Assembly (NCBI RefSeq): GCF_009193175.1
Contig: NZ_VUKE01000003.1
Location: 1 to 64,000, forward strand
From: Georgenia ruanii
Lineage (GTDB): Bacteria; Actinomycetota; Actinomycetes; Actinomycetales; Actinomycetaceae
Length of the DNA stretch: 64,000 bases
Direction: 5' to 3'
In this document: piece by piece, positions 16,447 through 25,298 of the stretch
Numbering within the stretch: the stretch's first letter is position 1
Layout: every line of letters starts with the position of its first letter
Translations under genes and position numbers: made by a program
The notes under the pieces: generated by a model
Told to the model about the DNA's origin: nothing
The model's input: the letters and a program-made list of their open reading frames with translations, nothing else
The model's database searches: none

Positions 16447-17769
16447 ATGTCTCAGCGCCGCTCCCTCCCCTTGACCGCCCTCACAGCGGTGGTGGCCCTC
16501 ACCGCTGCAGGTGCACTCGCGGCCTGCTCGCCCTCGTCCAAGGGCGGCGCCACCACGCTCGACGCGGACGCGGACGTGACCCTCACCTGGTGGACCGGCC
16601 AGGCCGACCAGGCGGAGACGATCCTCGAAGGGCTCGCTGCGGAGTTCGAGCAGGAGCACCCGAACGTCACCATCAAGGTGTCCTCCGGGGCGCCTTCCAC
16701 CGAGGACCTCCTGCAGAAGCTCTCCGCGTCGTTCGCCGGCGGCACCTACCCCGACATCTCCTACGCCTTCGGGTCCTGGGCGAGCGAGCTGGCCGCGTCG
16801 GAGCGCACGCTCGACATCACCGAGCAGGTCTCGGAGCCCGACGTCGCCTGGGACGAGTTCTCCGGCGCCGCGCGGCAGACGGCGCAACCCACCGGTGAGG
16901 CGACCATCGGCTTCCCCGCCGTCGTCGACAACCTCTCCCTCATCTACAACACGACGGTGTTCGACGCCGCCGGGGTGGAGTACCCGACCGAGGACTGGAC
17001 GTGGGAGGACTTCCGCGCCGCGGCGAAGAAGCTGACCGACGCGTCGACCAACACCTACGGGTACGCGTACTCGGTGTCCGGCTCCGAGGAGACGACCTGG
17101 CAGTTCTGGCCGCACCTGTGGCAGGGCGGCGGGCAGATCCTCTCCGAGGACGGCGCGACGGCCGAGTTCAACTCCGCGGCCGGCGTCGAGGCGCTGACGT
17201 TCCTGCGCGACATGGCGGTCGAGGACAAGTCGGTGTACCTGGACCAGACGGACACCAAGTTCACCGAGCTCTTCGCGAGCGACCGCATCGGCATGGTCAC
17301 CTCCGGGCCCTGGACGCTGTACGACCTGAGCGTGGCCGGCACGCAGTACGGCGTCGTCCCGCTGCCCGGGACCGGCGGCAAGCACACGACGGTCTCCGGA
17401 CCGGACCTGTGGGTGCTGTTCGACCACCACGACCTCAACCGGGCGCACTGGGCGTACGAGTTCACGAAGTGGCTCACGTCCCCCGAGCAGGACGTGCGGT
17501 GGAACGTCGCCTACGGCAACCTGCCGCTGCGGGCGAGCGAGATCGAGAGCCCGGAGTTCCGTGCTCAGGTCGAGGAGATGCCCGGGCTCGACGTCATGGC
17601 CGCCAACGGCGAGAACGCGACCGAGCCGCGGCCCACGGTCGCCGGCTACGTCAACCTCTCCGAGGCCATCGGCACCGCCATCTCCCAGGTGCTGCAGGGC
17701 CAGGGCGACCCGAAGTCGGCGCTCGACGGGGCAGCGGCGACCGCGACCGCGGCGCTGGCGAACAAGTGA
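16447..17769 (+). CDS. Sugar ABC transporter substrate-binding lipoprotein
   Basis: Extracellular solute-binding protein family 1, 440 residues. A lipoprotein signal peptide ends at the lipobox LAAC (GALAACS). The mature part has motifs typical of CUT1 binding proteins: LTWWTGQADQAETI, FAGGTYPDISYAFGSWASEL, GMVTSGPWTLYDL, and a C-terminal helix with repeated Ala. It captures a sugar or oligosaccharide outside the membrane and delivers it to the two permeases encoded next. ATG16447 has AGGA upstream. Its stop overlaps the first permease start (GTGA). Confidence 0.93.
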   Translation: MSQRRSLPLTALTAVVALTAAGALAACSPSSKGGATTLDADADVTLTWWTGQADQAETILEGLAAEFEQEHPNVTIKVSSGAPSTEDLLQKLSASFAGGTYPDISYAFGSWASELAASERTLDITEQVSEPDVAWDEFSGAARQTAQPTGEATIGFPAVVDNLSLIYNTTVFDAAGVEYPTEDWTWEDFRAAAKKLTDASTNTYGYAYSVSGSEETTWQFWPHLWQGGGQILSEDGATAEFNSAAGVEALTFLRDMAVEDKSVYLDQTDTKFTELFASDRIGMVTSGPWTLYDLSVAGTQYGVVPLPGTGGKHTTVSGPDLWVLFDHHDLNRAHWAYEFTKWLTSPEQDVRWNVAYGNLPLRASEIESPEFRAQVEEMPGLDVMAANGENATEPRPTVAGYVNLSEAIGTAISQVLQGQGDPKSALDGAAATATAALANK

Positions 17770-18713
17770 GCGCACTCCCGGCCCTCGGGTGGCGCTCGCC
17801 GCCGGAGTCGAGCCGACCCCCCGGGCAGCGGGTCCGCACCCGCCGCCCGGGGGGCCGGCTGCTCGGCTGGGGGTTCGTGGGGCCCGCGCTGCTCGTCGTG
17901 CTCGGGCTGTCGGTGTTTCCGGCCGTGTGGGCGTTCATCCTGTCGCTGCAGGAGTGGAACGGCTTCTCCGCGCCGCAGAACATCGGTTTCGCGAACTACC
18001 AGGGCATGGTGACCGACGCACAGCTCCGCGCCGCGACCATGCACACGGTCGTCTACACGGCCCTCTTCGTGCCGGCGTCCGTGCTGCTCGGTCTGTTGCT
18101 CGCGGTCGCCCTCAACCGGCGCGTCGTGCTGGTCGGCGTGTACCGGACGCTGATCTTCCTGCCGTTCGTCGTGTCGGCGGCGGCGACCGGAATCCTCACC
18201 ACGTACCTGTTCAACCCCCAGTTCGGCCTCGTCAACAACGTCCTGCGGGTGGTGGGCCTGCCGCAGCAGGGCTGGCTCGAGAATCCCCACCAGGCGATGG
18301 TGGTCATCACGCTGATGTCCTTGTGGGGGCAGGCCGCCTTCACCACGGTGATCTACCTGGCGGCCCTCCAGGACATCCCCGCCGAGCTCGTGGAGGCGGC
18401 CCGGATCGACGGGGCCAACCGCTGGCAGGCGTTCTGGCACGTGACGTTCCCCCAGCTCGCGCCGGTGACGGTGTTCGTGACGATCTGGCAGATGATCGGC
18501 GCGATCCAGCTGTTCGACCTCGTGTACACCACCACGCGAGGCGGTCCGCTCAAGGCGACCGAGACGATCGTGTACTACCTGTGGAGCGCGGCCTTCAAGC
18601 AGCTCGAGTTCGGGTATGCGTCCGCGGTCGCCTACGGGCTGTTCGCCGTGACGCTGCTCATCACGATCGCGATCACGCTCTACTCCCGCCGGACCAAGGT
18701 GAGTGCCTTCTGA
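17766..18713 (+). CDS. Sugar ABC transporter permease (MalF-like)
   Basis: Inner-membrane permease of 315 residues with about six membrane helices. The EAA loop that contacts the ATPase is clear (EAARIDGANRWQAFWHVTFP). GTG17766 overlaps the binding-protein stop. The long basic N-terminus before the first helix is common in actinobacterial CUT1 permeases. It pairs with the following permease. No ATP-binding gene occurs in the island, so the pump must use an ATPase encoded elsewhere, as in MsiK-type systems. Confidence 0.93.
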   Translation: MSALPALGWRSPPESSRPPGQRVRTRRPGGRLLGWGFVGPALLVVLGLSVFPAVWAFILSLQEWNGFSAPQNIGFANYQGMVTDAQLRAATMHTVVYTALFVPASVLLGLLLAVALNRRVVLVGVYRTLIFLPFVVSAAATGILTTYLFNPQFGLVNNVLRVVGLPQQGWLENPHQAMVVITLMSLWGQAAFTTVIYLAALQDIPAELVEAARIDGANRWQAFWHVTFPQLAPVTVFVTIWQMIGAIQLFDLVYTTTRGGPLKATETIVYYLWSAAFKQLEFGYASAVAYGLFAVTLLITIAITLYSRRTKVSAF

Positions 18714-19615
18714 TGACTGCCCCGCCCACGAACCTCCCGGCAGCCCGCTCGACGGCCGGTCCCGCCCCGGTTCGAACCACCCCCCACGGTCGCCGCCGCG
18801 TGCGGCGCCGGTCCTGGCGGTGGCACCTCGTCCTCGCGCCCATCGCGCTGGTCTTCGCGACCCCCTTCGTGCAGATGGCGCTGACGTCCCTGACGCCCGA
18901 GTCGCAGATCAACAAGTTCCCGCCCCGGTTCTTCCCTTCCACGCTGACCCTCGCGGGCTTCGGCAAGCTCTTCGCCGAGTCGGACATCCTGCGCTGGACG
19001 GCGAACACCGTGGCGGTCTCCGCCGTCGCCATCCTGTTCCACCTCGTGCTCTGCTCGCTCGCGGGGTACGGGTTCGCGCGCCTGAAGTTCGCCGGCCGTG
19101 ACGTCGGCTTCTTCGCGATCGTGGGCACCATCATGATCCCGACGCAGCTGCTCATGGTGCCGACCTACGTGATGTTCTCCAGGCTCGGGATCATCGACAC
19201 CCTCGCGGCCGCGATGGTGCCGTGGCTCGCCTCGGCGTTCGGGATCTTCCTCATGCGCCAGTTCTTTCTCTCCCTGCCCGTCGAGCTCGAGGAGGCCGCC
19301 GTGCTCGACGGGTGCACCCGGTTCCAGGTCTTCTGGCGCATCGTGCTGCCGCTCGCACGCCCCGCCCTGGCGACCCTCGCGATCTTCACGCTCCTCGGAT
19401 CGTGGAACGACCTCGTGTGGCCGCTCATCGCGATCAACGATCCGAGCGCCTTCACGCTTCAGCTCGGCATCACCAACTTCCAGGGTGCGCGCCGCACCGA
19501 CTGGTCGCTGCTGATGGCCGGCAACGTGGTCGCGACGCTCCCTCTCGTGGTGTTCTTCCTTGTCGCGCAGAAGCAGTTCATCGCCACCATGACCTTCTCC
19601 GGGCTGAAGGGATGA
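18713..19615 (+). CDS. Sugar ABC transporter permease (MalG-like)
   Basis: Second CUT1 permease, 300 residues, about six helices. The EAA loop reads EEAAVLDGCTRFQVFWRIVL, and the C-terminal segment QKQFIATMTFSGLKG is the usual MalG-type ending. ATG18713 overlaps the previous stop by one base (TGATG). Its own stop overlaps the first kinase start. Forms a heterodimeric channel with the preceding permease. Confidence 0.93.
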   Translation: MTAPPTNLPAARSTAGPAPVRTTPHGRRRVRRRSWRWHLVLAPIALVFATPFVQMALTSLTPESQINKFPPRFFPSTLTLAGFGKLFAESDILRWTANTVAVSAVAILFHLVLCSLAGYGFARLKFAGRDVGFFAIVGTIMIPTQLLMVPTYVMFSRLGIIDTLAAAMVPWLASAFGIFLMRQFFLSLPVELEEAAVLDGCTRFQVFWRIVLPLARPALATLAIFTLLGSWNDLVWPLIAINDPSAFTLQLGITNFQGARRTDWSLLMAGNVVATLPLVVFFLVAQKQFIATMTFSGLKG

Positions 19616-20616
19616 GCGCCGGCGGTGCCGTCACCCCTGTCGTGGTGCTGGGCGACGCGAACGTCGACCTCGTGCTCCGTGGCGATGTCGTGCCGCGCTT
19701 CGGGCAGGCGGAGCAGCTGGTCGAGTCCGGAGAGCTCGTCCTGGGTGGCTCGGCGAGCATCGCCGCGGCCGGGCTCGCGCGGCTCGGCGTCCCGACGACG
19801 CTCATCTCCCGGGTGGGCGACGACGCCTTCGGTCGCTACACGGTGGAGACCCTGGAGGCCTGTGGCGTCGTCGTCGAGGCGGAGGTCGACACCGTCCTCC
19901 CGACCGGATTCTCCGTGATCCTCTCCACGCCGGGCGACCGCGCGATCCTCACCGTGCCGGGCACCATCCCGACGCTGCGCGCCGCACGGGTGCGGGACGC
20001 GCTGGCGGGGCGTCCGCCGGGCCACGTCCACGTCGCGTCCTACTTCCTGCAGCCCGCCCTCGCCGCCGAGCTGCCGGCCCTCCTCGCGGACCTGCGCCGT
20101 GCGGGCTGGACGACCAGCCTCGACACCAACTGGGATCCTGCCGAGCGGTGGACGGGCCTGGCGGACGTGCTGCAGCACGTCGACGTGCTGCTGCCCAACA
20201 CGGCCGAGCTGCGCGCGATCGCCACGGCGCTCGGCCCGGGGCCGGGAGGGGGCCGCCTGGGGGCGGACGCGGACGACGACGTCGCCGCAGCGCGTGCGGT
20301 CGCGTCGCTCGGTCCGCGGGTGGCGGTCAAGGACGGCGCCGACGGCGGCTGGTCGGTCGGTGCGTCAGGACCCGTGGTTCGGGCCGCCGGGCTCGAGGTC
20401 GACGTGGTGGACACCACCGGGGCCGGGGACAGCTTCGACGCCGGGTACCTGGCGGCCATGGCGCACGGCCGGCACGAGGAGGCGGTCCGGCTGCGCTGGG
20501 CCACGGCAACCGGGTCGCTGTCGACCCTCGGGGCGGGCGGCACGGGCCGGCAGGCGACGCTCGCCGACCTGCGGCCGCTCGGGATGCTCGCGTCCCACCC
20601 CGCGGAGGCCCGGTGA
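19612..20616 (+). CDS. PfkB family carbohydrate kinase
   Basis: Ribokinase-fold sugar kinase of 334 residues. N-terminal motif VLGDANVDLVLRG and glycine-rich GGSASIAAAGLARLG fit PfkB signature 1. The C-terminal anion-hole/catalytic signature is VDTTGAGDSFDAGYLAAM, with the catalytic Asp in GAGD. ATG19612 overlaps the permease stop (ATGA). The likely role is phosphorylation of the imported monosaccharide to its 6-phosphate, which the SIS protein would then convert. The exact sugar cannot be told from the sequence. Confidence 0.88.
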   Translation: MSAGGAVTPVVVLGDANVDLVLRGDVVPRFGQAEQLVESGELVLGGSASIAAAGLARLGVPTTLISRVGDDAFGRYTVETLEACGVVVEAEVDTVLPTGFSVILSTPGDRAILTVPGTIPTLRAARVRDALAGRPPGHVHVASYFLQPALAAELPALLADLRRAGWTTSLDTNWDPAERWTGLADVLQHVDVLLPNTAELRAIATALGPGPGGGRLGADADDDVAAARAVASLGPRVAVKDGADGGWSVGASGPVVRAAGLEVDVVDTTGAGDSFDAGYLAAMAHGRHEEAVRLRWATATGSLSTLGAGGTGRQATLADLRPLGMLASHPAEAR

Positions 20617-21530
20617 TCTCGGCGGTCGCCCTGAGCCCGGCCCTGGACGTGACCTACGTCGTGAGCGAGCTGCACGGGATCCAGCGCCCGCTCGCGGTGC
20701 GGCGAGTGGGCGGTGGCAAGTCGCTCAACGCCGCGCGCGCAGCGGCGCGTCTCGGCGCGGACGTGCTCGCGCTCGCCGTCCTCGGTGGCGGCACGGGGCA
20801 GGTGGTCCGGGAGGCGGCAACGGCCGACGGCGTCGTGGTCGAGGCGTTCGACGGTGGAGCGCTCACCCGGACATGCATCTCCATCTCCTCGGCGGCGACG
20901 GGTGAGCTGACGGAGATCTACGAGACCGCCGTGCCCGTCGCGGCCGAGACGTTCGACGCCGTCCTCGAGCGCCTGGCCGACGTCGCCCGGGAGCGTCCCG
21001 GCTGGTGGCTCGTGTCGGGCTCCTCGCCGCAGTCGCTCGGCGACGACGCGCTCACCCGGGTAGCGGCGACCGTCCGCGCCGCCGGGGCGCGGCTCGCGGT
21101 CGACAGCCATGGCCGCGCGCTGGCAGCCGTGGTGCGCGACGCCGCGCCCGACCTGGTCAAGGTCAACCGTGCCGAGGCCGTCGAGCTCACCGGCCTGCCC
21201 GTGGACGCTCCCCTCACCGACCTGGTCGATGCGGTGGGCCGCCGGACGGGCGGGCTGGTGGTGGTCACCGACGGGACGGCCGGGGCGACCGCCGGCGACG
21301 GTCGGTCGAGGGTGCACGTCCGGCTCGAGGGCCACGTCGGGCTGTTCCCGGTCGGGAGCGGTGACTCGTTCCTCGGTGGGCTGCTCGTCGGGCTCGAGGA
21401 GACCGGCTCGCTCGGGGAGGCGCTTCGGCTCGCCGCGGCGGCCGCGGCGGCCAACGCCCAGGTGCCGGGGGCGGCGGTTCTCGACCCCGAGCTCGCCCGG
21501 GAGTGGGCGGCGCGCGTGGCCCTCGGGTAG
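20613..21530 (+). CDS. Phosphofructokinase/tagatose-6-phosphate kinase-like PfkB kinase
   Basis: 305 residues. It differs from the preceding kinase and resembles the 1-phosphofructokinase/tagatose-6-phosphate kinase branch: ALSPALDVTYVV at the N-terminus, GGGKSLNAARAAARLGADV (like GGKGINVA in FruK/LacC), VKVNRAEAVELTG and PVGSGDSFLGGLLVGL with the catalytic Asp. GTG20613 overlaps the previous stop (GTGA) with GGAGG upstream. The expected reaction is ketose-6-phosphate (tagatose or fructose) to the 1,6-bisphosphate, feeding the aldolase at 23807. Confidence 0.88.
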   Translation: MISAVALSPALDVTYVVSELHGIQRPLAVRRVGGGKSLNAARAAARLGADVLALAVLGGGTGQVVREAATADGVVVEAFDGGALTRTCISISSAATGELTEIYETAVPVAAETFDAVLERLADVARERPGWWLVSGSSPQSLGDDALTRVAATVRAAGARLAVDSHGRALAAVVRDAAPDLVKVNRAEAVELTGLPVDAPLTDLVDAVGRRTGGLVVVTDGTAGATAGDGRSRVHVRLEGHVGLFPVGSGDSFLGGLLVGLEETGSLGEALRLAAAAAAANAQVPGAAVLDPELAREWAARVALG

Positions 21531-21534
21531 CGCT

Positions 21535-22341
21535 TCAGCCCTCCGCCACATGCACCTCGACGCCGGCGGCCCGGATCGCCTCGAGCGCGGTCGGGTCCGC
21601 GCTCGAGTCGGTGACGAGGACGTCGACCTCGGAGAGGTCGGCCATCTTGGCGAGCGTCACGCGGCCAACTTTGGAGCCGTCCGCGACGACGACGACGCGC
21701 TCCGCGTGCGCGACCATCGCGTGGTTCGTGCGGGCCTCGATCTCGTCGTGTGTGGTCGCGCCACCGCGGACGCTGATGCCGTCGGTGCCCAGGATCGCGG
21801 TACCGACGTTGATCGCGTTGAAGGTGCGCTCGGCGAGCACCCCGACGGCCTCGAAGGAGGTCGAGCGCACCACGCCGCCGGTCATGATCACCTGGAGGTT
21901 GCTCCGGGAGGCGAGCTCGGTGGCCGTTGTCAGTGCGTTGGTGACGATGGCGAGGCCGGGTCGGGTGGCGAGCACACGCGCGACGGCGGCCGCGGTGGTC
22001 CCGCCGCTGATCGCGACGGAGTAGCGGCCCTGCGGGAGCAGCTCGGAGGCGCGCGCCGCGATGCGCAGCTTCGCCTCGCGGTAGTGCGTGTCGCGGAGCC
22101 GGACCGGCAGCTCCTGCGCCGCGTCGAACGCCCGCACGCCGCCGTGCGTGCGCACGACGAGGCCCTGGTCCTCCATGTCGGCGAGGTCGCGGCGCATGGT
22201 GGCCGGGGAGACGCCAAGCTCGCGGACCAGGTCGGCCAGGCGCACCGTGCCGGCGTGGTTGATCAGCTCGAGCGCGCGCATCATGCGCGTCGAGCGCTTG
22301 TGCGAGATGGCGCGCGGAGCGCTGTCCGGGTCGGTGATCAC
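21535..22341 (-). CDS. DeoR family transcriptional regulator
   Basis: 268 residues. N-terminal DeoR helix-turn-helix (VRLADLVRELGVSPATMRRD, DLADMEDQGLVVRTHGGV). The C-terminal DeoRC sensor domain is related to sugar-phosphate isomerases (SVAISGGTTAAAVARVL, VAHAERVVVVADGSKVGRV). It probably senses a phosphorylated intermediate of the surrounding sugar pathway and represses both flanking operons. GTG22341 is the start. It is convergent with the kinase operon (5-bp gap) and divergent from the GH4-aldolase operon. The shared motifs at 15436-15452 and 22443-22462 are candidate operators. Confidence 0.92.
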   Translation of the reverse strand: MITDPDSAPRAISHKRSTRMMRALELINHAGTVRLADLVRELGVSPATMRRDLADMEDQGLVVRTHGGVRAFDAAQELPVRLRDTHYREAKLRIAARASELLPQGRYSVAISGGTTAAAVARVLATRPGLAIVTNALTTATELASRSNLQVIMTGGVVRSTSFEAVGVLAERTFNAINVGTAILGTDGISVRGGATTHDEIEARTNHAMVAHAERVVVVADGSKVGRVTLAKMADLSEVDVLVTDSSADPTALEAIRAAGVEVHVAEG

Positions 22342-22442
22342 GCTGTTCCTCGGTAGGACGGAGAGGCTCGGGGCGGGATCGGAGCGTCGGCGAACGCGCT
22401 GCAGTGGCCGATTCGCGCAATAAAAATGAGCACTTTGAAATA

Positions 22443-22462
22443 TCGCTGACCGTATTCTTGCA
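22443..22462. promoter_or_regulatory. Probable sugar-operon operator region (copy 2)
   Basis: TCGCTGAC at 22443-22450 followed by TTCTTGCA at 22455-22462 repeats the pair of elements found at 15436-15452. It lies in an AT-rich part of the DeoR/GH4 divergent gap, 32-51 bp before the GH4 start. This is the natural place for a DeoR operator. Confidence 0.4.
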
Positions 22463-22493
22463 CGATTTGCGCGGAGCGGTCGAGGATCGGCGC

Positions 22494-23810
22494 ATGGTCA
22501 CGATCGCGTTCCTCGGCGCCGGCAGCGTGGTGTTCACCCGTCAGCTCGTCGCTGACCTCCTGAGCTTTCCGGAGCTCGCCGATGCGCACCTCGCGCTGCA
22601 CGACATCGACGCGGAGCGGCTGGCCGTGGCCGAGGGCACCGCCCGGCGGCTGGACGCCCAGCTGGGCGGCCGGTTGACCGTCACGGCGACGCTCGACCGG
22701 CGCGCAGCCCTCGCCGGCGCCGACTTCGTGATCTGCATGATCCAGGTCGGCGGCATCGAGGCGACCATCAAGGACCTCGAGATCCCCGCGTCGTACGGCC
22801 TGAACCAGACCATCGGCGACACCACGGGCGTCGGCGGGGTGTTCCGCGCGCTCCGGACCTTCCCCGTGCTGGCCGGCATCGCGGCCGACATGCTCGCCGT
22901 GTGCCCGGACGCCTGGCTGCTCAACTACACCAACCCGATGGCGATGAACGTGTGGTGGGCGTCCGTCGTCGCGCCCGAGCTCAAGGTCGCCGGCCTGTGC
23001 CACAGCGTGTACTGGACCGCGCACGACCTCGCCGCACTCGTCGGGGTCCCGGTGGACCAGACGCGCTACCGTGCCGCGGGTGTCAACCACCAGGCGTGGC
23101 TGCTCGAGTGGACGCACCAGGGCCGCGACCTGTACCCGGCGCTGCGGGACCGCATCCGCGCCGAGCCCGGGCTGGAACGTCGCGTTCGCGTCGAGATGTT
23201 CCGCCGCCTCGGCTACTACCCGACCGAGACGAGCGAGCACTCGTCGGAGTACCTGAGCTGGTTCCTGCGCTCGGCCGCGCAGGTCGCCCGCTTCCGCATC
23301 GAGCCTCTGCAGTACATCGGCATCAGCCGCGAGAACGTGGCCGAGTTCGAGGCGGCCAAGGCGCTCCTTGCGGACGGGTCCCCGCTGCCGCTCGAGGACG
23401 GGGCGAGCGAGTACGCGCCGCAGATCATCCACTCGATCGTGACGGGCACGCCGCGCGAGGTGCACGTGAACGTCCCCAACGCGGGCCTGATCGACAACCT
23501 CCCCCGGGACGCCGTCGTCGAGGTGCCCGCCGCGGTCGACCGCGACGGGCTGCACCCGGTGGCCATGGGGTCGCTGCCCGTGCAGTGCGCCGCGCAGAAC
23601 CAGCCCTACCTCTCGGTCGCCAGGCTCACGGTCGAGGCCGCGCGGACGGGCGACCCGCGGCTGGTGCGCCAGGCCGTGCTCATGGACCCGAACGCCTCCT
23701 CGACCCTCACGCCGCGCGAGATCTGGGAGATGTGCGACACCCTGAGCTCCGCGCACGGGGAGCTGCTCCCCGAGCCGCTGCGCGCCCTCGTCCCCGCGGA
23801 GTCCCTGTGA
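22494..23810 (+). CDS. Glycoside hydrolase family 4 (alpha-galactosidase MelA-like)
   Basis: NAD- and metal-dependent glycosidase of 438 residues. The N-terminal Rossmann motif is IAFLGAGSVVFTRQL. Family hallmarks follow in order: TIGDTTGVGGVFRALRTFP, LLNYTNPMAMN, GLCHSV with metal ligand Cys169, and GVNHQAWL with His199. The pattern NPMAMN/GLCHSV and NVPNAGLIDNLP match alpha-galactosidase MelA better than the phospho-glucosidase members. It probably cleaves the imported alpha-galactoside (or a galactosaminide) in the cytoplasm. ATG22494 has AGGA upstream. Its stop overlaps the aldolase start (GTGA). Substrate preference is inference. Confidence 0.9.
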   Translation: MVTIAFLGAGSVVFTRQLVADLLSFPELADAHLALHDIDAERLAVAEGTARRLDAQLGGRLTVTATLDRRAALAGADFVICMIQVGGIEATIKDLEIPASYGLNQTIGDTTGVGGVFRALRTFPVLAGIAADMLAVCPDAWLLNYTNPMAMNVWWASVVAPELKVAGLCHSVYWTAHDLAALVGVPVDQTRYRAAGVNHQAWLLEWTHQGRDLYPALRDRIRAEPGLERRVRVEMFRRLGYYPTETSEHSSEYLSWFLRSAAQVARFRIEPLQYIGISRENVAEFEAAKALLADGSPLPLEDGASEYAPQIIHSIVTGTPREVHVNVPNAGLIDNLPRDAVVEVPAAVDRDGLHPVAMGSLPVQCAAQNQPYLSVARLTVEAARTGDPRLVRQAVLMDPNASSTLTPREIWEMCDTLSSAHGELLPEPLRALVPAESL

Positions 23811-24664
23811 CCCTCACGACGACGTCGTCCCTGGTGGCCGAGGCGGGTCGGGTCGGCTCCGCGGCGTTGGCCTTCAACGTCATCACGCTCGAGCACGCGG
23901 AGGGGATCGTCGCCGGGCTCGAACGAGCCGGCGTCGGCGGCATCCTCCAGGTCAGCGAGAACGCCGTGCGCTTCCACGGCGGCCGGCTCGGGCCGCTCGT
24001 CCTCGCGTGCCGGGAGGTCGCCGAGGCGGCCGGTGTGCCGATCGCGGTGCACCTCGACCACCTCCAGGACGTGGAGCTGTGCCTCGAGAGCGTCGCCGCC
24101 GCCGGACGCCTCGGCGTGACCTCGGTCATGATCGACGCCGCACACCTCGACGACGAGGCAAACGTCAGCCTCACCGCCGATCTTGCGCGGCGCGCGCACG
24201 CCCACGGTCTGTGGGTCGAGGCGGAGCTCGGCGAGATCGGCGGCAAGGGGGGTGCGCACGTCCCGGGCGTGCGCACCGACCCGGAGGACGCCGCAGCCTT
24301 CGTGGCCCGCACGGGAGTGGACGGGCTCGCCGTCGCCGTCGGGAGCACCCACGCGATGACGTCCGCGACGGCGCAGCTCGACGCCGGGCTCATCCGGCGG
24401 CTCACGGCTGCCGTCCCGGTGCCGCTCGTGCTGCACGGGTCGTCCGGCGTCCCGGCGGAGGGCTTGCGTGAGGCCATTGCGGCCGGCATCCGCAAGGTCA
24501 ACGTGGGCACCGCCCTCAACGTCGGCTACACCGCCGCGGTCCGCACCTGTCTCGCCGCCGACGAGCGCGTCACAGACCCGCGCCGCTACCTCACCCAGGC
24601 CCGCGCCGCCGTCGCCGACACGGTGGCGGGGCTGGCCAGGACGCTCATCCCCGCGCACACCTGA
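23807..24664 (+). CDS. Class II fructose/tagatose-bisphosphate aldolase family protein
   Basis: Zinc-dependent aldolase of 285 residues, the usual length of GatY/KbaY-type tagatose-bisphosphate aldolases. Visible motifs: HLDHLQD (zinc ligand and active-site Asp), SVMIDAAHL, VEAELGEIGGKGG, LHGSSGVP (zinc/phosphate) and KVNVGTALN (phosphate binding). It cleaves a ketose-1,6-bisphosphate to dihydroxyacetone phosphate and glyceraldehyde-3-phosphate. GTG23807 overlaps the GH4 stop, so both are co-translated. The context with two PfkB kinases favours tagatose over fructose, as inference. Confidence 0.9.
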   Translation: MTLTTTSSLVAEAGRVGSAALAFNVITLEHAEGIVAGLERAGVGGILQVSENAVRFHGGRLGPLVLACREVAEAAGVPIAVHLDHLQDVELCLESVAAAGRLGVTSVMIDAAHLDDEANVSLTADLARRAHAHGLWVEAELGEIGGKGGAHVPGVRTDPEDAAAFVARTGVDGLAVAVGSTHAMTSATAQLDAGLIRRLTAAVPVPLVLHGSSGVPAEGLREAIAAGIRKVNVGTALNVGYTAAVRTCLAADERVTDPRRYLTQARAAVADTVAGLARTLIPAHT

Positions 24665-24678
24665 CGGGCGAGCCGCGG

Positions 24679-25128
24679 CTACCTGGCGACGACCGTGCCC
24701 GTCATGTTGGGGTGGATGGCGCAGTGGTAGGCGTACGTGCCCGCCGTGGCGAAGGTGTGCGTGAACGTCTTCCCCGGGGCGAGCCGGCCGCTGTCGAACG
24801 AGTTGTCGTCGGCGGTGACGGTGTGGTCCGTCGAGTCGTCGTTCGTCCAGGTCACCGTCTGACCGGCCGCCACTGTCTGGGACGCCGGTGCGAACGCGAA
24901 GTTCTTGATCTGCACGGCCGCCGCGGCCATCGATGCACCGGCCGATGACGCGCCGGCCGATGACGGGGCGGCGGTCATCGGACTGGGGGACGGGGTGCTG
25001 GGCGCCGCCGACGGCGCACCCCCACCGCACGCGCCGAGCAGCATGGTGACCGCCGCGGCGAGGGCCACGGCGCCGGCGGCACGGACGTGCCGGGAGCCGT
25101 GCGGAACCGGGTCAGGTGGCGTGCGCAC
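24679..25128 (-). CDS. Cupredoxin (plastocyanin/azurin-like) lipoprotein
   Basis: Small secreted blue-copper protein of 149 residues. The N-terminus is a lipoprotein signal with lipobox LLGAC. A Ser/Ala/Pro-rich linker with repeated SSAGA follows, then a cupredoxin domain. Type-1 copper ligands are visible: His in STDHTV, then Cys, His and Met in YHCAIHPNM. It should be anchored on the outer face of the membrane as an electron carrier or copper-binding protein. GTG25128 starts the signal peptide. Convergent with the aldolase gene. Confidence 0.92.
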   Translation of the reverse strand: MRTPPDPVPHGSRHVRAAGAVALAAAVTMLLGACGGGAPSAAPSTPSPSPMTAAPSSAGASSAGASMAAAAVQIKNFAFAPASQTVAAGQTVTWTNDDSTDHTVTADDNSFDSGRLAPGKTFTHTFATAGTYAYHCAIHPNMTGTVVAR

Positions 25129-25298
25129 GGGGCGCCCCCCTTCTCACCGACGGCGGTCTGTCGACGATCGGCGCCAGCGTAGGCACGCCCGCACCCGGTG
25201 CGCGCGGGGGCCGGCGCTCCCGGTTGCGGCGCACGAGAGCGTCCTCTACACCAGGGACGTCGGCCGCACGCGCGGCCTGCCCGAGGGCGGGAGGTCCG

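Noticed and set aside
18769-18778. GGTTCGAACC resembling a tRNA T-arm
   Set aside because: Lies within the coding start of the MalG-like permease and has no cloverleaf partners.
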